64,000 nt of DNA from Rachicladosporium sp. CCFEE 5018. Lineage: Eukaryota > Ascomycota > Dothideomycetes > Cladosporiales > Cladosporiaceae. Of this stretch, positions 48,367 to 60,422 are shown piece by piece. The translations under genes and the position numbers were made by a program. The notes below the pieces were generated by a model that worked only from the letters and a program-made list of their open reading frames with translations, was not told where the DNA came from and made no database searches. The stretch's first letter is position 1. Every line of letters starts with the position of its first letter. Where the stretch lies: assembly GCA_002077045.2 (NCBI GenBank), contig KZ111173.1, forward strand, positions 124,001-188,000, given 5' to 3'.

Positions 48367-48694
48367 GATCGCGTGTGCTTTGTGAGCTCATCACTACAGA
48401 TGTACATACGAAGGCCATTCTGTCGCGCTAGCGTACGGATTGGAACATGACCAAGTCTGGATTCAAGATCAGGCACGTGCAATTTACATTCCTCGCAAGT
48501 CTCGATCACAACACCGCACCGCGAACGTCGACATTCCCCGCACGCTTGCCAAATTACCACCACAGTGTTGTTGTCACAATCACCTGCGACCTATAGAAGG
48601 CCGCCCTCGCTCGCCCTTCCTGCCAAGTTCTAAGAAAGGTAGGTATCCTCGTCTCTTCTTCACAGTCTCTACAGCCGCCCATTCGCTACTCAAC
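48367..48694. other. Intergenic Ctr to ferritin-like gene, copy C
   Basis: Counterpart of 32716-33043. No gene was seen. Confidence 0.4.
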
Positions 48695-49707
48695 ATGAAG
48701 TCACTCGCTTCCACCGCTCTCGCGGCCCTCGTCTTTGGCGCCAATGCCTGTCCTGTTCCAGCTCGCCTGGCGAAGCGCCAACAGCTATCGGAGATGAATG
48801 ACTGTCAGTATAAATCCATCTGCCTCTACCGAAGCTTCACTGACAATCAGCCAAAGTCGACATCCTTAATTACGCACTCACACTCGAGCACCTCGAGGAC
48901 ACCTTCTACCGCCAAGGCCTCGCGAAGTTCACCCTCAACGACTTCACGCGCGCCGGCTTCGACGCAGCCTTCTACAATAACGTCAAGAGCATCGCCGAGC
49001 ACGAAGCTTCGCACGTCGCCTTCCTCACAGGTGCCATCAAAGCTGCTGGAGGCAACCCGGTGCTAGAGTGCACCTACGCCTTCGGCATCACCACCGTCGC
49101 CGGCTTCGTAGCCACCGCCTCCGTCCTAGAAGGCGTAGGCCAATCCGCCTATCTCGGCGCCGCGCGGCAGATCGCGAATAAAGACTACCTCACAGCCGCC
49201 GGGTCGATCCTCACAGTCGAAGCGCGCCACTCCTCCTACCTCCGCGCCTCGCTCAGCCAGACGCCCTTCGCGCAGAGTCTCGACAACCCCTTGACGCCGG
49301 ATATGGTCCACACCATGGCCTCCGGCTTCATCACCTCTTGCCCTCCCAACAACCCAACCTTCCCAATCAAAGCCTTCCCCAACCTCGCCGTCGCTACTAC
49401 GGGTAGTATCACCTCGGGTCAGCTGATCAGCATCAAGACCACCAACACTGTACTGGTGGCTCACGACAGCGGCGCGCATCTTCACGCTGCGTTTATCACT
49501 GCTGGCGGACCTGTGTATGCGCAGATGACGGAGGCGGGCGATGGGATTAACTTTCAAGTCACTGTGCCGGCGGGGGTGTTGGGGCAGAGCTACTTGCTTT
49601 TCAATGATTGTAATACTACGCTTTCTGACTCGACGGTTGTGGCCGGGCCGGTGTTGATGGAGATTAGTGGGCCGAGTCCGGGGGGGTTGGCGGTGTCGAA
49701 GGAGTAG
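48695..49707 (+). CDS. Secreted ferritin-like (Rds1-type) protein, allele C
   Basis: Exons 48695-48803 and 48851-49707, 321 residues, structured as allele B. The signal peptide region differs by two residues (MKSLASTALAALVFGANA). Across the last 215 codons only one amino acid differs (final SKE versus SRE), although I count more than 40 base differences. Some involve switches between the TCN and AGY serine codon sets, which argues for long separation under strong protein-level constraint. Confidence 0.85.
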
Positions 49708-50542
49708 GGTAATGAATAGTATGAAGGAATTGCGCGCTAGAGCGAACGATACTCGCGCGTCTTAGTACTGTGTCTTTATTGAGATTGAGACTGGGAATCT
49801 TCGCTTCTCTCTCTCTGCAGTTTTTGACCGCACGTATGCTTCTATGTACTCGCCCGCGGATGGCAGTGTGACGTGCAACTGCCCACGAGAAACGCTTGGG
49901 TGTTGTTTTGAATTTCGAGTTGAGCTGCTCTCCGATGCAGCAATACAGCGCTCTTACTGCCACGGTCAAGTATGCAATTGCATTGCGACGGAGATCATGT
50001 CCTCTGAGGCGCTGCATGTATACACAGCAACCTCTTCCGAACGTCTACTCGCATGAGTCCACCACCCTCGCCATCGACCAATACTTTGGCATATAACCCA
50101 GTTGAGGCGGATGTACAGCACATACAACCATAGGCAGCTGAAAACGCGCAAACCCGTCCGCTCTTGCATAGCTAAGCAGCTGACCGGCAGAATAGTACTG
50201 TAGTGGGTGACCATACGGGAAGTCCTGCTGTTGTATGTTTTTCTCGTTTTGCCGAGCTCGCGCGGCGATGGTACGGCGAAAGCGAGATGGCGAAAGTCGA
50301 GAGCTGGACGTCGGTAGGGCATGAGCGACGCCACCCTTATGACGACAATCGTCGACATAAGGTCGTCCTGAGGCGGCGAAGCGGCGTAGGCGGGCGTGAA
50401 GGCAGTCATCTCGGCTCTTTTGATCGGTGCCATTCACAGCTCATATCTTACAATCCCATATGGTACAGATATCGTTTATGTCGTGATGCAGAAGTCGCCG
50501 CATTCGAAACTGCAGGCGCCAGCCAATCTCAATCTCAAATCC
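49708..50542. other. Haplotype C version of the CAX interval (gene absent)
   Basis: About 0.8 kb in place of B's 3.3 kb. Bases 49708-50116 do not align with B, then comes the 125-base identical island (50117-50241), then about 240 bases only loosely similar to B. No gene was seen. Confidence 0.55.
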
Positions 50543-50987
50543 TCACTTCTTCCTCACATCCTCCACCCCATCGTTCCTTATCCACTTCTCCACCTCCTCC
50601 CTCTCCGTTTCCCTTCCGTCCGTCTCCGGCGGCCCAACACCCTCATACCCGCCCTTCCCAGCATAAAGCATACTCCCCTTCTCGCCACCGCCAGCCTCTA
50701 GCTCCTGACTGGTAGAGATTGGTTTATTCCCGCGGAAGCGTTTGCGCATATCTACTTGCCCGCGCTTGCAGTCCGAGTAGCCGCGTATGAGCTGGTGGCA
50801 TTGCGTGGGGAGGGTTGCGTTAAGGGTGGCGTCTTTGAGGCAGGAGGCGGGGGTGTTGCGGTTTATGAGGACGCAGTCGGAGGATTGGAGGCAGGTTGCT
50901 AGGGCGGCGCCTGGAGTGTTGGAATTAGTAGAGGGCTAGAGCATCTCATTCGAGCAGCGTACGGATGTCTTTGCAGGATGCAGGCAT
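50543..50987 (-). CDS. PET191: Cytochrome c oxidase assembly factor COA5/Pet191, allele C
   Basis: Exons 50963-50987 and 50543-50910 on the minus strand, 130 residues with both Cx9C pairs intact. One change from allele B was seen near the C-terminus (GRETERE versus GRELERE). Confidence 0.93.
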
Positions 50988-51379
50988 GGTTCGGGGTGTT
51001 GTAGATGGACGGAGCGAACTAGAGGGACGCTAGACAGGTAGACTTTGACTGGGAAGGAAAGAAAGATGTGGAAACGCGCGCAACAGGGATGTCGTGAATA
51101 GATGGGCGGACTTGGATATGTGTACAAGTATGTACAATTCATGTAGTCCATCTAATGACGGCCATGCATTCACATGCCGCGCACGGACACTTTCACGAGC
51201 TTCGACCTGACCAACGAAGAACCCGTAACAATGCGCGGTGGAGACGGGACAGCCAGCTTCGTCTCCACAAGCGCACTCTGCCCGTAGTCTTCCTGCTCCT
51301 CGCCATGTCGAGCGTCTCTTCCCAGACTATGGATCGATAGCATTGGAGATCCCGTTGCGCTTCGAACTACAACGTCAAC
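50988..51379. other. Divergent promoter, PET191 and lipase genes, copy C
   Basis: Counterpart of 37831-38223, with small indels. No gene was seen. Confidence 0.4.
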
Positions 51380-53524
51380 ATGCCCCGAGTCCCCTTCGTT
51401 GGCCGACTCTCGCTGCGGGACTACGTCGCCCTGATCACCTCCTTCGCCCTACTAGCTCTTGAGGTCATAATCCGAACCATCACCCTCCTGCTCCCTGGAC
51501 CCATCGTCCGCTGGTTCTACCGAGCTAGTCGCAATGCCTTCAACAGACTCTCCTCGCCCGCTTCGCGACATAGTCGCAACAGGAAGAAAGCCGTCTCGAG
51601 TCCCATAGCCCAGGCGAACGACTTCTTGGATCTCTGCGACTTGTATGGGTATACTGCTGAGGAGCACATTGTGCAGACTGGAGATGGGTACTTGCTTGGG
51701 GTCCACAGGCTTGGGTATAAGCGAGGGGAGGAGGATCAGAAAGTGAATGCTGGTCCGGGTAGTGTGCAGAAGAAGGTCGTCTATCTTCATCACGGCTTGA
51801 TGATGAACAGCGAGGTCTGGGTATGCCTAACGGAGCGAGAGCGCTGCTTGCCCTTCATGCTGGTCGAACAAGGTTTCGACGTCTGGCTAGGCAATAACCG
51901 CGGAAACAAATACAGCAAGAAGTCACTCCATACAACCCCAGACAAGATCGCTTTCTGGAGCTTCAGCATGGATCAATTCGCCTTCCACGACATCCCAGAC
52001 ACCATAGACTACGTTCTCAGCACCACTAAACAGCCAAGTCTAAGCTACATCGGCTTCAGCCAAGGCACCGCTCAAGCCTTTGCAACGCTGTCCATCCACC
52101 CGATGCTGAATGAGAAAGTTGACGTCTTCGTCGCGCTTGCTCCGGCTATGGCTCCACCGGGACTGGCCGGCGGTATCGTCGCCTCTCTCGTCAAGTCGTC
52201 GCCTGAGATCCTCTACCTCGCTTTCGGACGACGTGCAATCTTTGGCTCAGCAACGATGTGGCAAGCCTTGCTGTATCCAGCGATATTCACCTGGTTTATC
52301 GACAAGAGTCTCAGCTTCTTGTTCGGCTGGCATACCAACAACATCACTGCGCATCAGAAGATGGCTGCGTATCCTCACTTGTACTCTTTCAGCAGCGTCA
52401 AGACAGTCGTGCACTGGTTCCAGATCATCCGACACGGCACATTCCAGATGTTCGACGATGAGGGCTCGAGTCCGCTGGCGGTAGGGAAGGGGAGTAAGTA
52501 CTACAAAATCGCCAAGTTCCCGACGCGGAACATCAAGACGCCTATCGTGCTTGTGTACGGAGGGAGCGACAGCCTGGTTGACATTGAGCTCATGCTTCGC
52601 GAGCTACCGCGACACACAGTCGCGAAGTGCATTAAGAAGTACGAGCATCTCGATCTCCTCTGGGCACATGACGTGGACGAGCTAGTCTTCCCGCATGTAC
52701 TGGAAGCGTTGCAGACGTACGCCATGCCAGCTGGAGGGCCGCAAAAGAGCTGGAAAGCCATCGACCGCGCCATTAACGACAGACAAAGTCTCGGCGCGAA
52801 CGGCAGCTCAACACTCGAGGGCTCCGGCTCAGATCGCAGCCTCCGTCTCATCACACAAGACCAACGACTCCGTCAAGCCTACGACTGGGGCCTTGATAGC
52901 TCGACACCGGATGAACAGCTCGATGAGAGTGAAGGCGATGAGAAGGCAGACGAAGGGCCGGAGCGTTTCGCTCTTTCGCCCACGCCCAAAGCGCCTTCTC
53001 TACTAGCTGCTCTGCAGACCCCGGAAAGGAACCATGTACGTAACTCCTCCGCCTTGGACGCACACACCGCTGAAACTACACGCCGCAGGATCACATCGCC
53101 ACGGCAACTACACCCTGAGACGCTGCTTACCATGCCTTTACGACGGTCATCGATACCCACTCGCGCCTCAAACACTCAGCAACCCACTCCACAGTCCTCA
53201 AACTCACGCCCACAGACCCCAGTGAGAACGTCACATCGAAGAATAGGCTCTCTCCCGGTCTCCTACATCCCCTCGATCGCGTCTCCGACATCACCAGTCA
53301 CTGCACAAGCGAAGAGCGAGGCTACCGTGAGAGGTGCGCCGAGGCCGACAAGACCGGAGGGGTGGTGGAGCTCGACTAGTGAGTCCACTGCAGAAAGCTC
53401 TCCCACCAGGACGAAGGCTGAGGCGTTAGAGACGTCACTGTGGGAGGGTAGGGACGCGGGGTTGGTGGAGGACGGTGACGGGAGGAGAAGGAAAGGGATT
53501 GGAGACCGGAGAGGAGGTGGATGA
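51380..53524 (+). CDS. Steryl ester hydrolase-like lipase, allele C
   Basis: 714 residues with the same anchor, lid, GFSQG elbow, Asp and His as allele B. Differences cluster: the 5' part around 51450-51500 and the 3' tail around 53130-53220 are diverged, while roughly 52020-52360 is identical to my reading. Substitutions such as Ala/Asp in HDV(A/D)EL lie outside the catalytic residues. Confidence 0.88.
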   Translation: MPRVPFVGRLSLRDYVALITSFALLALEVIIRTITLLLPGPIVRWFYRASRNAFNRLSSPASRHSRNRKKAVSSPIAQANDFLDLCDLYGYTAEEHIVQTGDGYLLGVHRLGYKRGEEDQKVNAGPGSVQKKVVYLHHGLMMNSEVWVCLTERERCLPFMLVEQGFDVWLGNNRGNKYSKKSLHTTPDKIAFWSFSMDQFAFHDIPDTIDYVLSTTKQPSLSYIGFSQGTAQAFATLSIHPMLNEKVDVFVALAPAMAPPGLAGGIVASLVKSSPEILYLAFGRRAIFGSATMWQALLYPAIFTWFIDKSLSFLFGWHTNNITAHQKMAAYPHLYSFSSVKTVVHWFQIIRHGTFQMFDDEGSSPLAVGKGSKYYKIAKFPTRNIKTPIVLVYGGSDSLVDIELMLRELPRHTVAKCIKKYEHLDLLWAHDVDELVFPHVLEALQTYAMPAGGPQKSWKAIDRAINDRQSLGANGSSTLEGSGSDRSLRLITQDQRLRQAYDWGLDSSTPDEQLDESEGDEKADEGPERFALSPTPKAPSLLAALQTPERNHVRNSSALDAHTAETTRRRITSPRQLHPETLLTMPLRRSSIPTRASNTQQPTPQSSNSRPQTPVRTSHRRIGSLPVSYIPSIASPTSPVTAQAKSEATVRGAPRPTRPEGWWSSTSESTAESSPTRTKAEALETSLWEGRDAGLVEDGDGRRRKGIGDRRGGG

Positions 53525-54177
53525 TGCCGTAGATTGGAGAGCAACTTTAGCGCATTGTACAGAGCAGTATTCCGACTGCGTCCTCGACTATATCCCCAGC
53601 TCGATCTGTGCTCGTCCGCGCCTCCAACCGCTTGTTCGCTGCCGCACATCATCAGCCTTAGCGCTAGCTTCAGGAAACGAGCGATCCTCTTCGGCGACCA
53701 AACCCTATCCTTGATCCTTGATATTGACTCGTAACGTCAGCTCCTATCACCATGAAAAGGCCACTGCATAATCGCTCACCGTAGACCATCTCGAAGATCA
53801 GGCAGGACACACTGCTGGCCCTTGCTACTGATTTGCGCCCACGCTACGTACATCTTGAGTCTCTCCACGGCTGTACAACACTACTCTTCTCGGTGCCAGG
53901 TCCTAGCTTACAACAAGACCGTGTCCTCGAACGAGCGGCACGATGCCTATCGCGTAAGCTCTGGCTGTATGGCGGTATGGCGATCTGTCGGTGGTGTGAC
54001 TGCGGGCCGTAGACTCTGCGACAGAGGGTTCGCATCCCAGTACGGGCTCGCTGCCGCGGGAATGTCGGGTTTGGGTAGCTTGCTGGAGCCGCCCTACGTG
54101 GTTGTTCACTGACCCCAGACTAGTCATTGCTCGTAAGTGTTGACTTTGCGAGAGGCTGCAGTTGAAGATCTCATCGC
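53525..54177. other. Intergenic, convergent 3' flanks, copy C
   Basis: Counterpart of 40369-41033, with small indels. No gene was seen. Confidence 0.4.
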
Positions 54178-54984
54178 TCAAGGCTCCGGCACCCAGCCTC
54201 GCGCGACCACGTCTTGGATGCCCGTGAACCATAGGTCTGCCATTTTCGCGTAGCCTTCTGGACTCGGATGCGCGAAGTCCACGAGATCCGCCGCGGTAAT
54301 GGGACCGTGGGACATATCCACCAACGCAATCCGTCGGCCGAAGTAAGCACGCTGGGCGACGACGTCTGCAGAGCGGCTCACATTAGTCGTACCCACACCC
54401 TACAGTTCATGGAACTTACAGCTGATCCTCTCATTAATAGCATCAACGTTCCTCTGCGTCTCCAGCCCCTCAGCGAATTCCGCTGGATCGACCGGAATAA
54501 TCCTCGCCACCAGTACCGCCGCCCGTGGCCAAAAGTCCGTCACAAGATCAATTAGCTTCTCCACCTCCCCTATGCCGGCAATGGGCTCCGGCTCATGCGC
54601 ATAAGCCGACAAGGCCGCGTCGTTGACCCCCGCATGCAGTAGCACTAGATTCGGATCCACGCTGTCGTGCATCTCTGTCGCCGCCTGAGCGATCACGGTG
54701 GAAGTTGCCCCGCCGTGGCCTTCATGGTGCGGTTGGCTGAAGTTGCCTGATGTGTAGGAGCCTAGGAAAGTTGTGTGCGTGTGGGCGGTTGTGAGGAGGT
54801 CGTAGAGGGGTTTGCGGTAGCCGTTGCCGGAGGGGTCCTTCCAGCCGAGGGTTATGCTGTCGCCTAGGGGGAGGATTGAGAGGGCTTTGCCGTTTAGAGA
54901 GGTTGCGCGGAAGAAGGGAGGGGATGGGGAGGGAGCAGATAGGACAGTGAGCGCGAGGCTCAGGAACACTAGGAAACAGCGCAT
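54178..54984 (-). CDS. Secreted SGNH/GDSL-type esterase (CE3-like), allele C
   Basis: Exons 54420-54984 and 54178-54365 on the minus strand, 250 residues. The signal peptide begins MRCFLVFLSLALTV. All SGNH blocks are conserved (LPLGDSITLGW, HAGVNDAA, VDFAHPSPEGY). A handful of conservative changes from allele B were seen. Confidence 0.87.
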
Positions 54985-56097
54985 GGCATGCTGTGGCGAG
55001 GACGATGAGGATGTACAAGGAGAGGTGAAGTGAGTAGGGGAGAGGGTCGGGGACAAAGTGAAGTGCTCACGACATTGCGGGACTGCCGCTTGGGTTCGCA
55101 ACGGCGTACCGCGAATGTGTGTACATACTTTTGTGGCTGACCGTTTCTCGAGATCGTCGTGCCTCGGTGTTTTTCGGTGGACGTCTAACTTGAACTCGCA
55201 GACGCTCCAGATAGCAGCAAACGCCATGTACTCACGTTAACACCGTTCTGACACATCAAAGCGATGCCTTTGCTTGCGAGTACGAACTCACTGCGTTGCT
55301 TTGGCCTTGTCATCGTGGAAAGGGGCAGTGGCGTGACTTGTGAACCATCGCCGGGAACTATCGAGAAAAGCACCCAGTAGAAGAGCCTGTCTTAGGGGGC
55401 CTGGCAGTGAGATTCAAGACCGTCTGCCATATGCGCGTCCAAGGAGAGGTTCCAATTGTGGCTTTCAAGTACGTTCTGTCAGATCGTGACCCGGAAATGG
55501 TCGAGAGGAGTTGGAGAAGTTCGGACGACTGCAGGCCGAGCCGTGCCACGCGTGCATAAGCTTTGCTATTAGCATCGCCAAGATCTGCCGCTAGCAGGGG
55601 ATCCCAGTATGAGAGTCCTCCCACTGTACGTTTTCGGCATGCATCATATGGGGTACATGTATTTGATGGCAAAGCATCAGAGACTGGATAGCCTTATTGT
55701 GACCGGATAGAGCAGCCGACATACCTCTTCGGACCTGAACACAGTCTTGAGTCATCTACAGCTCTGGAGCTCCTGCATAGACCAGGCAGGCATCCGAACG
55801 ACAACAGAAGCGGGCCGCTCGAGAAGTCGACACGATTGACACCGGTAGTGTATGCCACATTGCGATCCCTAAGCGCAGTCAGTGCCACCTAAGAGAGCTC
55901 CTAGATGGCATAGCACTCTCGTCGACAGCGTAGGTATTGATATACTATCGCGGCGTTGCACATATCAGCATTCTCCATCACGAGGAGTCAATGAGAGGTC
56001 CGCGTCTTCCGCCATCCACGTTGCGGAGAATTATCTCGCAGCACTATCGACCTGGCACAGCTGAGCATCGACGAGACCAACTGATGTGTCCCGTACA
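54985..56097. other. Divergent intergenic, copy C
   Basis: Counterpart of 41841-42953, with a diverged patch at about 55180-55310. No supportable gene. Confidence 0.45.
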
Positions 56098-57450
56098 ATG
56101 ACTTCGATCGTAAGTCTCGGCCACCACGCCTCTCTGGCTCACACTCGCTACACCATCTCCCTCTCTTCCGGCTCCCAGATAATTCTCTTCCGCCTTCCGA
56201 CTCTGGGCTCAACGGGATCTAGCATCGCTGACACAAGCAACTCCACATCAGGATGGACCTACTATGCCATGGAGTCAGAATGTCCCCACGCCGGTGGCCC
56301 CATGGCAGACTCGCACGTCGATCTCGAGGACTCTGGCTACGTGGCGAGCTGTCCTTGGCATGCATATGACTTTGATCTACGTACGGGCGAGTCCAGCTTT
56401 GGTGTGAAGGCATGTGTCTTCCCCGTGGTAATCATCGATGACTTGATCAGCGTGGAGGTGCCTGGATGTGGTGTGGCGCTCGTAGGCATGGAAGGCGTCA
56501 GTGAGGTTGTCGAGTTCAAGTACGATGGCACAGTCAAGGACACTGCCAAGAGAATGGACCTTGGGGACGATGCGACTATGTGCGAATGGTGTGTTCACAT
56601 CCTGAACACATCAGATCCGGAGAAGAAGATCGAGCTTACCACCCAACTGTTCTCGACATTCGCCACAAGAGAGCAGACCTCCAATGCTATGGTAATAGGC
56701 GCTGGCACTGCCATACCTCCAGACGAGCCCCCTCGAGAAGGCTTACAAGCTGTGAAGCCATGGGAGATGCCTAACCCTGGCCGAGGCGGTACGCTGAAGT
56801 CTCGTATCACAATGCTGCACGCGCTGGCGAATGTAGAACAATGGGCCATTGATCTCGCTTTGGACATCTGCGTTCGCTTCGCTGCTTTCCGCGTCTCCCC
56901 ACCCAAGGGCAGTGGCGACGAGCCGCAGCCACTACCGCGCAACTTCTTCTACGACTGGCTAAGGGTAGCGAAAGATGAGGCCAAACACTTCAGCCTCCTC
57001 CGTGCCCGGCTCGAAGCTATGGGATCTCACTTCGGGGCACTCCCAGTCCATCACGGGCTATGGGAGTCCGCTCGCTTAACCTCGGAAGACTTGCGAGCAC
57101 GCATCAGCATCATCGCCCTCGTCCACGAAGCGCGAGGCCTTGACATCAATCCTCTCACGATAGCCAAGTTTCGCACTGCGAAAGACCTGGACAGTGTAGG
57201 TGTTCTAGAGATCATCCACCGAGATGAGGTCACGCACGTCACGACTGGGCATCGGTGGCTGAGTTGGATCTGCGAGCAAGAGGGCACGCAGCCGGTGGAG
57301 GTGTTCAGAGGGTATGTGATGAAGTACTTCCGGGGAGCTGTGAAGGGACCGTTCAACGCTGAGGCTAGGGCTGAGGCTGGTATGGATGCTTGTTACTACA
57401 CTGATCTGGCTGGGGGGCCGGCGAGAGGACATGTGGTCGCGGGCGGTTGA
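56098..57450 (+). CDS. Rieske [2Fe-2S] domain fused to DUF455 ferritin-like domain, allele C
   Basis: 450 residues, colinear with allele B. The Rieske ligands (CPH, CPWH) and the diiron set (VEQWA, DEAKH, HEARG, DEVTH) are unchanged. About a dozen substitutions fall elsewhere, such as MPIG to MVIG and VAND to VAKD, which is consistent with retained function in both haplotypes. Confidence 0.87.
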   Translation: MTSIVSLGHHASLAHTRYTISLSSGSQIILFRLPTLGSTGSSIADTSNSTSGWTYYAMESECPHAGGPMADSHVDLEDSGYVASCPWHAYDFDLRTGESSFGVKACVFPVVIIDDLISVEVPGCGVALVGMEGVSEVVEFKYDGTVKDTAKRMDLGDDATMCEWCVHILNTSDPEKKIELTTQLFSTFATREQTSNAMVIGAGTAIPPDEPPREGLQAVKPWEMPNPGRGGTLKSRITMLHALANVEQWAIDLALDICVRFAAFRVSPPKGSGDEPQPLPRNFFYDWLRVAKDEAKHFSLLRARLEAMGSHFGALPVHHGLWESARLTSEDLRARISIIALVHEARGLDINPLTIAKFRTAKDLDSVGVLEIIHRDEVTHVTTGHRWLSWICEQEGTQPVEVFRGYVMKYFRGAVKGPFNAEARAEAGMDACYYTDLAGGPARGHVVAGG

Positions 57451-57997
57451 GCTGTTCCTGCTTCCGACAATGAACACCTCGTCTTGGTCAGTAGATGACA
57501 GGACTTGCTCTCGACAAATTGTGCTACGGTAGCTTCTCACCTCCGGCGTACTTTACAGAAGCACACGATCGCTACAGGCTGTATAGGGGAGCAATGCGCC
57601 AACGACTTCAGACGACTACCAGCGTTCGGACTTCACAGAGTCACCATCGTCTTCAAGGAAGATGTCTTGCTGGCGGACCTATATCAACATAATCGAGACC
57701 GCTGCTTCTCCCATGGTGCAGCGCTTGATCTGAATAGCAAGCTTCTGGTCGGCGTCTGCCCTCGCCACCTCATCAGAGTAGTCAAGGAGCGGAATTTGGG
57801 CTGACAGCTGGCCGTCGTCGATGTGATACATAGAGAGCCATTGGTGCGTCGCGACATCTCTGTCGATGCTCGAGCGACAGCCACAGATCCGAAATTGCAT
57901 ACTGCACAAGCGACACCATGTTCCGTCACCGCAGGTCTCGAGCAATAGACAGAAGACTTAGACGGACGATCCGTTGTTGGAAGACGAACCTATAGAT
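57451..57997. other. Intergenic between Rieske-DUF455 gene and HET remnant, copy C
   Basis: Counterpart of 44307-44853. No HET core is recognisable in any minus-strand frame. Confidence 0.4.
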
Positions 57998-58654
57998 TTA
58001 TGGGCCAATTTGCTCACTACCACGAACGAGATAGACAGTACCATCATACCTCGCGACAACACGACATTGAGTCGGAAGCACAGTGGAAGGTGCAGCTACG
58101 CCACACTTTGCATGCCCGCTAATGCACTCGTCGAGCCACGTCTTCGCAAGCCCCAAGCATCCATCGTCCTGCGCACTAGCCGCCTTTACACGGCCGAAGT
58201 AGTGGACGCGATCACTCGGCATCTCGTCTGGCAGCGCACATAGTTCGAAGTACGCAAGCGTGCGACCTCGACGCTTGTCGGTCGGCGAGTACTGGGCGGC
58301 GATTGCAAGTGGCGCCCAACTCCGCTCTGGCTCCCAATTGTCAATGTCCACGTAGACAGGCTGAGCGCTCGGAGCCTCATGACGCTCCTCATCAGTGAGC
58401 TCAGCGCCGTTGATAAGCCGCAGGACTTGGTGCATAATGGCTGCACACAGATCGCACTTGCTTGCGGAGTTTTCCAGGGCAAACAGATTGTGCTTGGACC
58501 AGCGGCGCGAGCGGAATACGCCATCGCGCTTTTCACCCGGCTTACGAACTTCTCCATAGTTCGGTGTTGCCCAGTGCTCCAGAGAGCCCTTTGGAGCATG
58601 TTCCGGTGCAATGAAAAGGCTACGGATATCGAACAATTCGCATCTTCCGCAAAG
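57998..58654 (-). pseudogene. HET-domain protein remnant, allele C
   Basis: The same N-terminal HET-type segment as in B, here open from LCGRCELFDIRSLF through KCDLCAAIMHQ and AKTWLDECISGHAKC to VYLVRGSEQIGP, then TAA at 57998-58000. No ATG occurs in frame before the upstream TGA, and the HET core is missing, so a functional incompatibility protein is unlikely. It lacks the 15-base insertion seen in B. Confidence 0.68.
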
Positions 58655-58720
58655 TCTGGTGTGATGTTGCAGGTCCCGTCGCCCTCACATGACGCACCAG
58701 AAATACATGGAATTCTGACC

Positions 58721-59383
58721 TCATTCGCTCTCCTCTTGCGGCTCGTCCTCTGCGCAGCTCACTATTCCCTCAAAGTGCCAATCTCCGTCGCTGCTCACCA
58801 AGCCCTCTCCCCACCCGATCGCCTCATCAACAAAGTCACCCATGGTGATTCCCCCTTGCCTCTCGAACGCCGGCTTCTCGCTTCTCCGCCATCGCTTGAC
58901 GTGATGTAATGCTTTGCACGGTGGCTGGCAGAGGTACATGCGCCTCCATGAGGCTGTAGGCTCGAGCACGGCAGCCACCGGGCCGGAAGGTAGAGAGGGA
59001 AATGAGATGCTCAGTGACCAGGCGTAGTAGTCTATCGTTGGAGAGTGAGACTCCCGGGGATTCGAGATGGAAGGAATAGTACGTATGAGGACGTGTGAGG
59101 TCGCTGGAAGTACTCCAGGAAATGCCTTGAGTATCAGGCGGTTGTTCTCTGGCTTGCGACCAGGATGCGGCGTCAGTGTGTTTGCGAAGGGTGGTAGGAG
59201 AGGAGTGGTGTCTGCGAGGAGGAAGAGCGCTCGCTGGAGCTTCGGGCTCGAGGCGATGGTAGAGCGGAAGTGCGTATTCGTCCGCTGGGAGAGTAGCAGG
59301 TCCCTTTGTGAGAGGTTCAGAAGGATAATCTCGAGAAGCTCAGGCAGCTGGAGCACTTGGTGCATTGGCGTAGGCGCCGCCAT
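58721..59383 (-). CDS. F-box-like protein, allele C
   Basis: A 220-residue single exon, starting MAAPTPMHQ. The F-box segment is identical to that of allele B, and three residues differ overall. Confidence 0.8.
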   Translation of the reverse strand: MAAPTPMHQVLQLPELLEIILLNLSQRDLLLSQRTNTHFRSTIASSPKLQRALFLLADTTPLLPPFANTLTPHPGRKPENNRLILKAFPGVLPATSHVLIRTIPSISNPRESHSPTIDYYAWSLSISFPSLPSGPVAAVLEPTASWRRMYLCQPPCKALHHVKRWRRSEKPAFERQGGITMGDFVDEAIGWGEGLVSSDGDWHFEGIVSCAEDEPQEESE

Positions 59384-60422
59384 AACGGAGCTCGCCTGTC
59401 AACAGGGTGATCTCTTAGCAATAGCGCTGCTCCGGTGCTTGCCGATGTGTTCTCTGCGACCCTTGCTCTCCCAGAACCTCGTAAGTTCCTTGTGCTACTA
59501 CCATCGAATTCGCAAATGTTCTCTCGCTGTCGCTGCAACGCTAAGAGAGCACCGTCTGTCACGCTGACCAGATAGCAAGCTACGTCTCTCGACAGCAATC
59601 TGTCCAAGACTCAAGGCACAGCGACGCGCTCGATAATTGCTTGTACAATGCGCCTATCCCATAGATATCCGCTGACTTTAGGGGGCTTGAAGATTGCAAC
59701 TATGGCAGTGATGAGGGATTGAACAGAAAGCAATACCTACCGCAACATTCCTTTCTCACATGGCAACAACAAAGCATCCGTTCGACTCGTGACCACCAAA
59801 GGCGTTCCTTATCGGTAACTCAAAAGCGCATGTGATCGTCTCGCGATATCCGGTAGTGCGATGCGATTGCGATCAGCAGCAACGAAGAGAGCTTGTCGGG
59901 AGAGCTACGCGTGACGTGCATGAGGTCAACGGTGGAGGGGTAGTTCCAGCGCAGCGCGCGGAGCGTGCTGCGGAAGGGCGGGTGGCCGTTGGAAAGGCTA
60001 ACAACCAAGGCGACTACACGAATGGAAAATAATCAGGTTCGTACGTGGTCAAGAAACCGGGAAGCATTGCTAAGGGAGAAGCTTATCGCTACAGGATGCA
60101 GGTAGATGTCCTCTACCGTATGGTTCTTTGAAATTGATACAGCCGTCCCATCTCGTTGCTTCATGGGTCATATCCTGCCTGACTCTCTACCTTATTGCGA
60201 TCCAGAGCTGCCGCTATTGCGGCAAGTTGTGGACCTGTGGTAGCTCTCGCGACAGCGGCGCCCACACGGTGGGGGACCGAACCTGCCAGCGACTCATGGG
60301 TCCCTCGGATCAGCTCAGCAGCCATGCTCTTTGCATCGACTCCGCTCCGGGAGCTCCTTCATTCTACTTCTCCTACAGTGTGGCGTCTGATCGTGACACG
60401 ACTTGCGAACGCGATGCTACGT
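59384..60422. other. Intergenic between F-box and DUF8032-like genes, copy C
   Basis: Counterpart of 46255-47292. A 162-codon plus-strand frame (60128-60616) covers exon 5 of the next gene in antisense and is not called. Confidence 0.45.

Noticed and set aside
57679..57945. Minus-strand frame downstream of the HET remnant as its missing core
   Set aside because: It contains no HET-core motif, and no donor near the QIGP stop links to it in frame.
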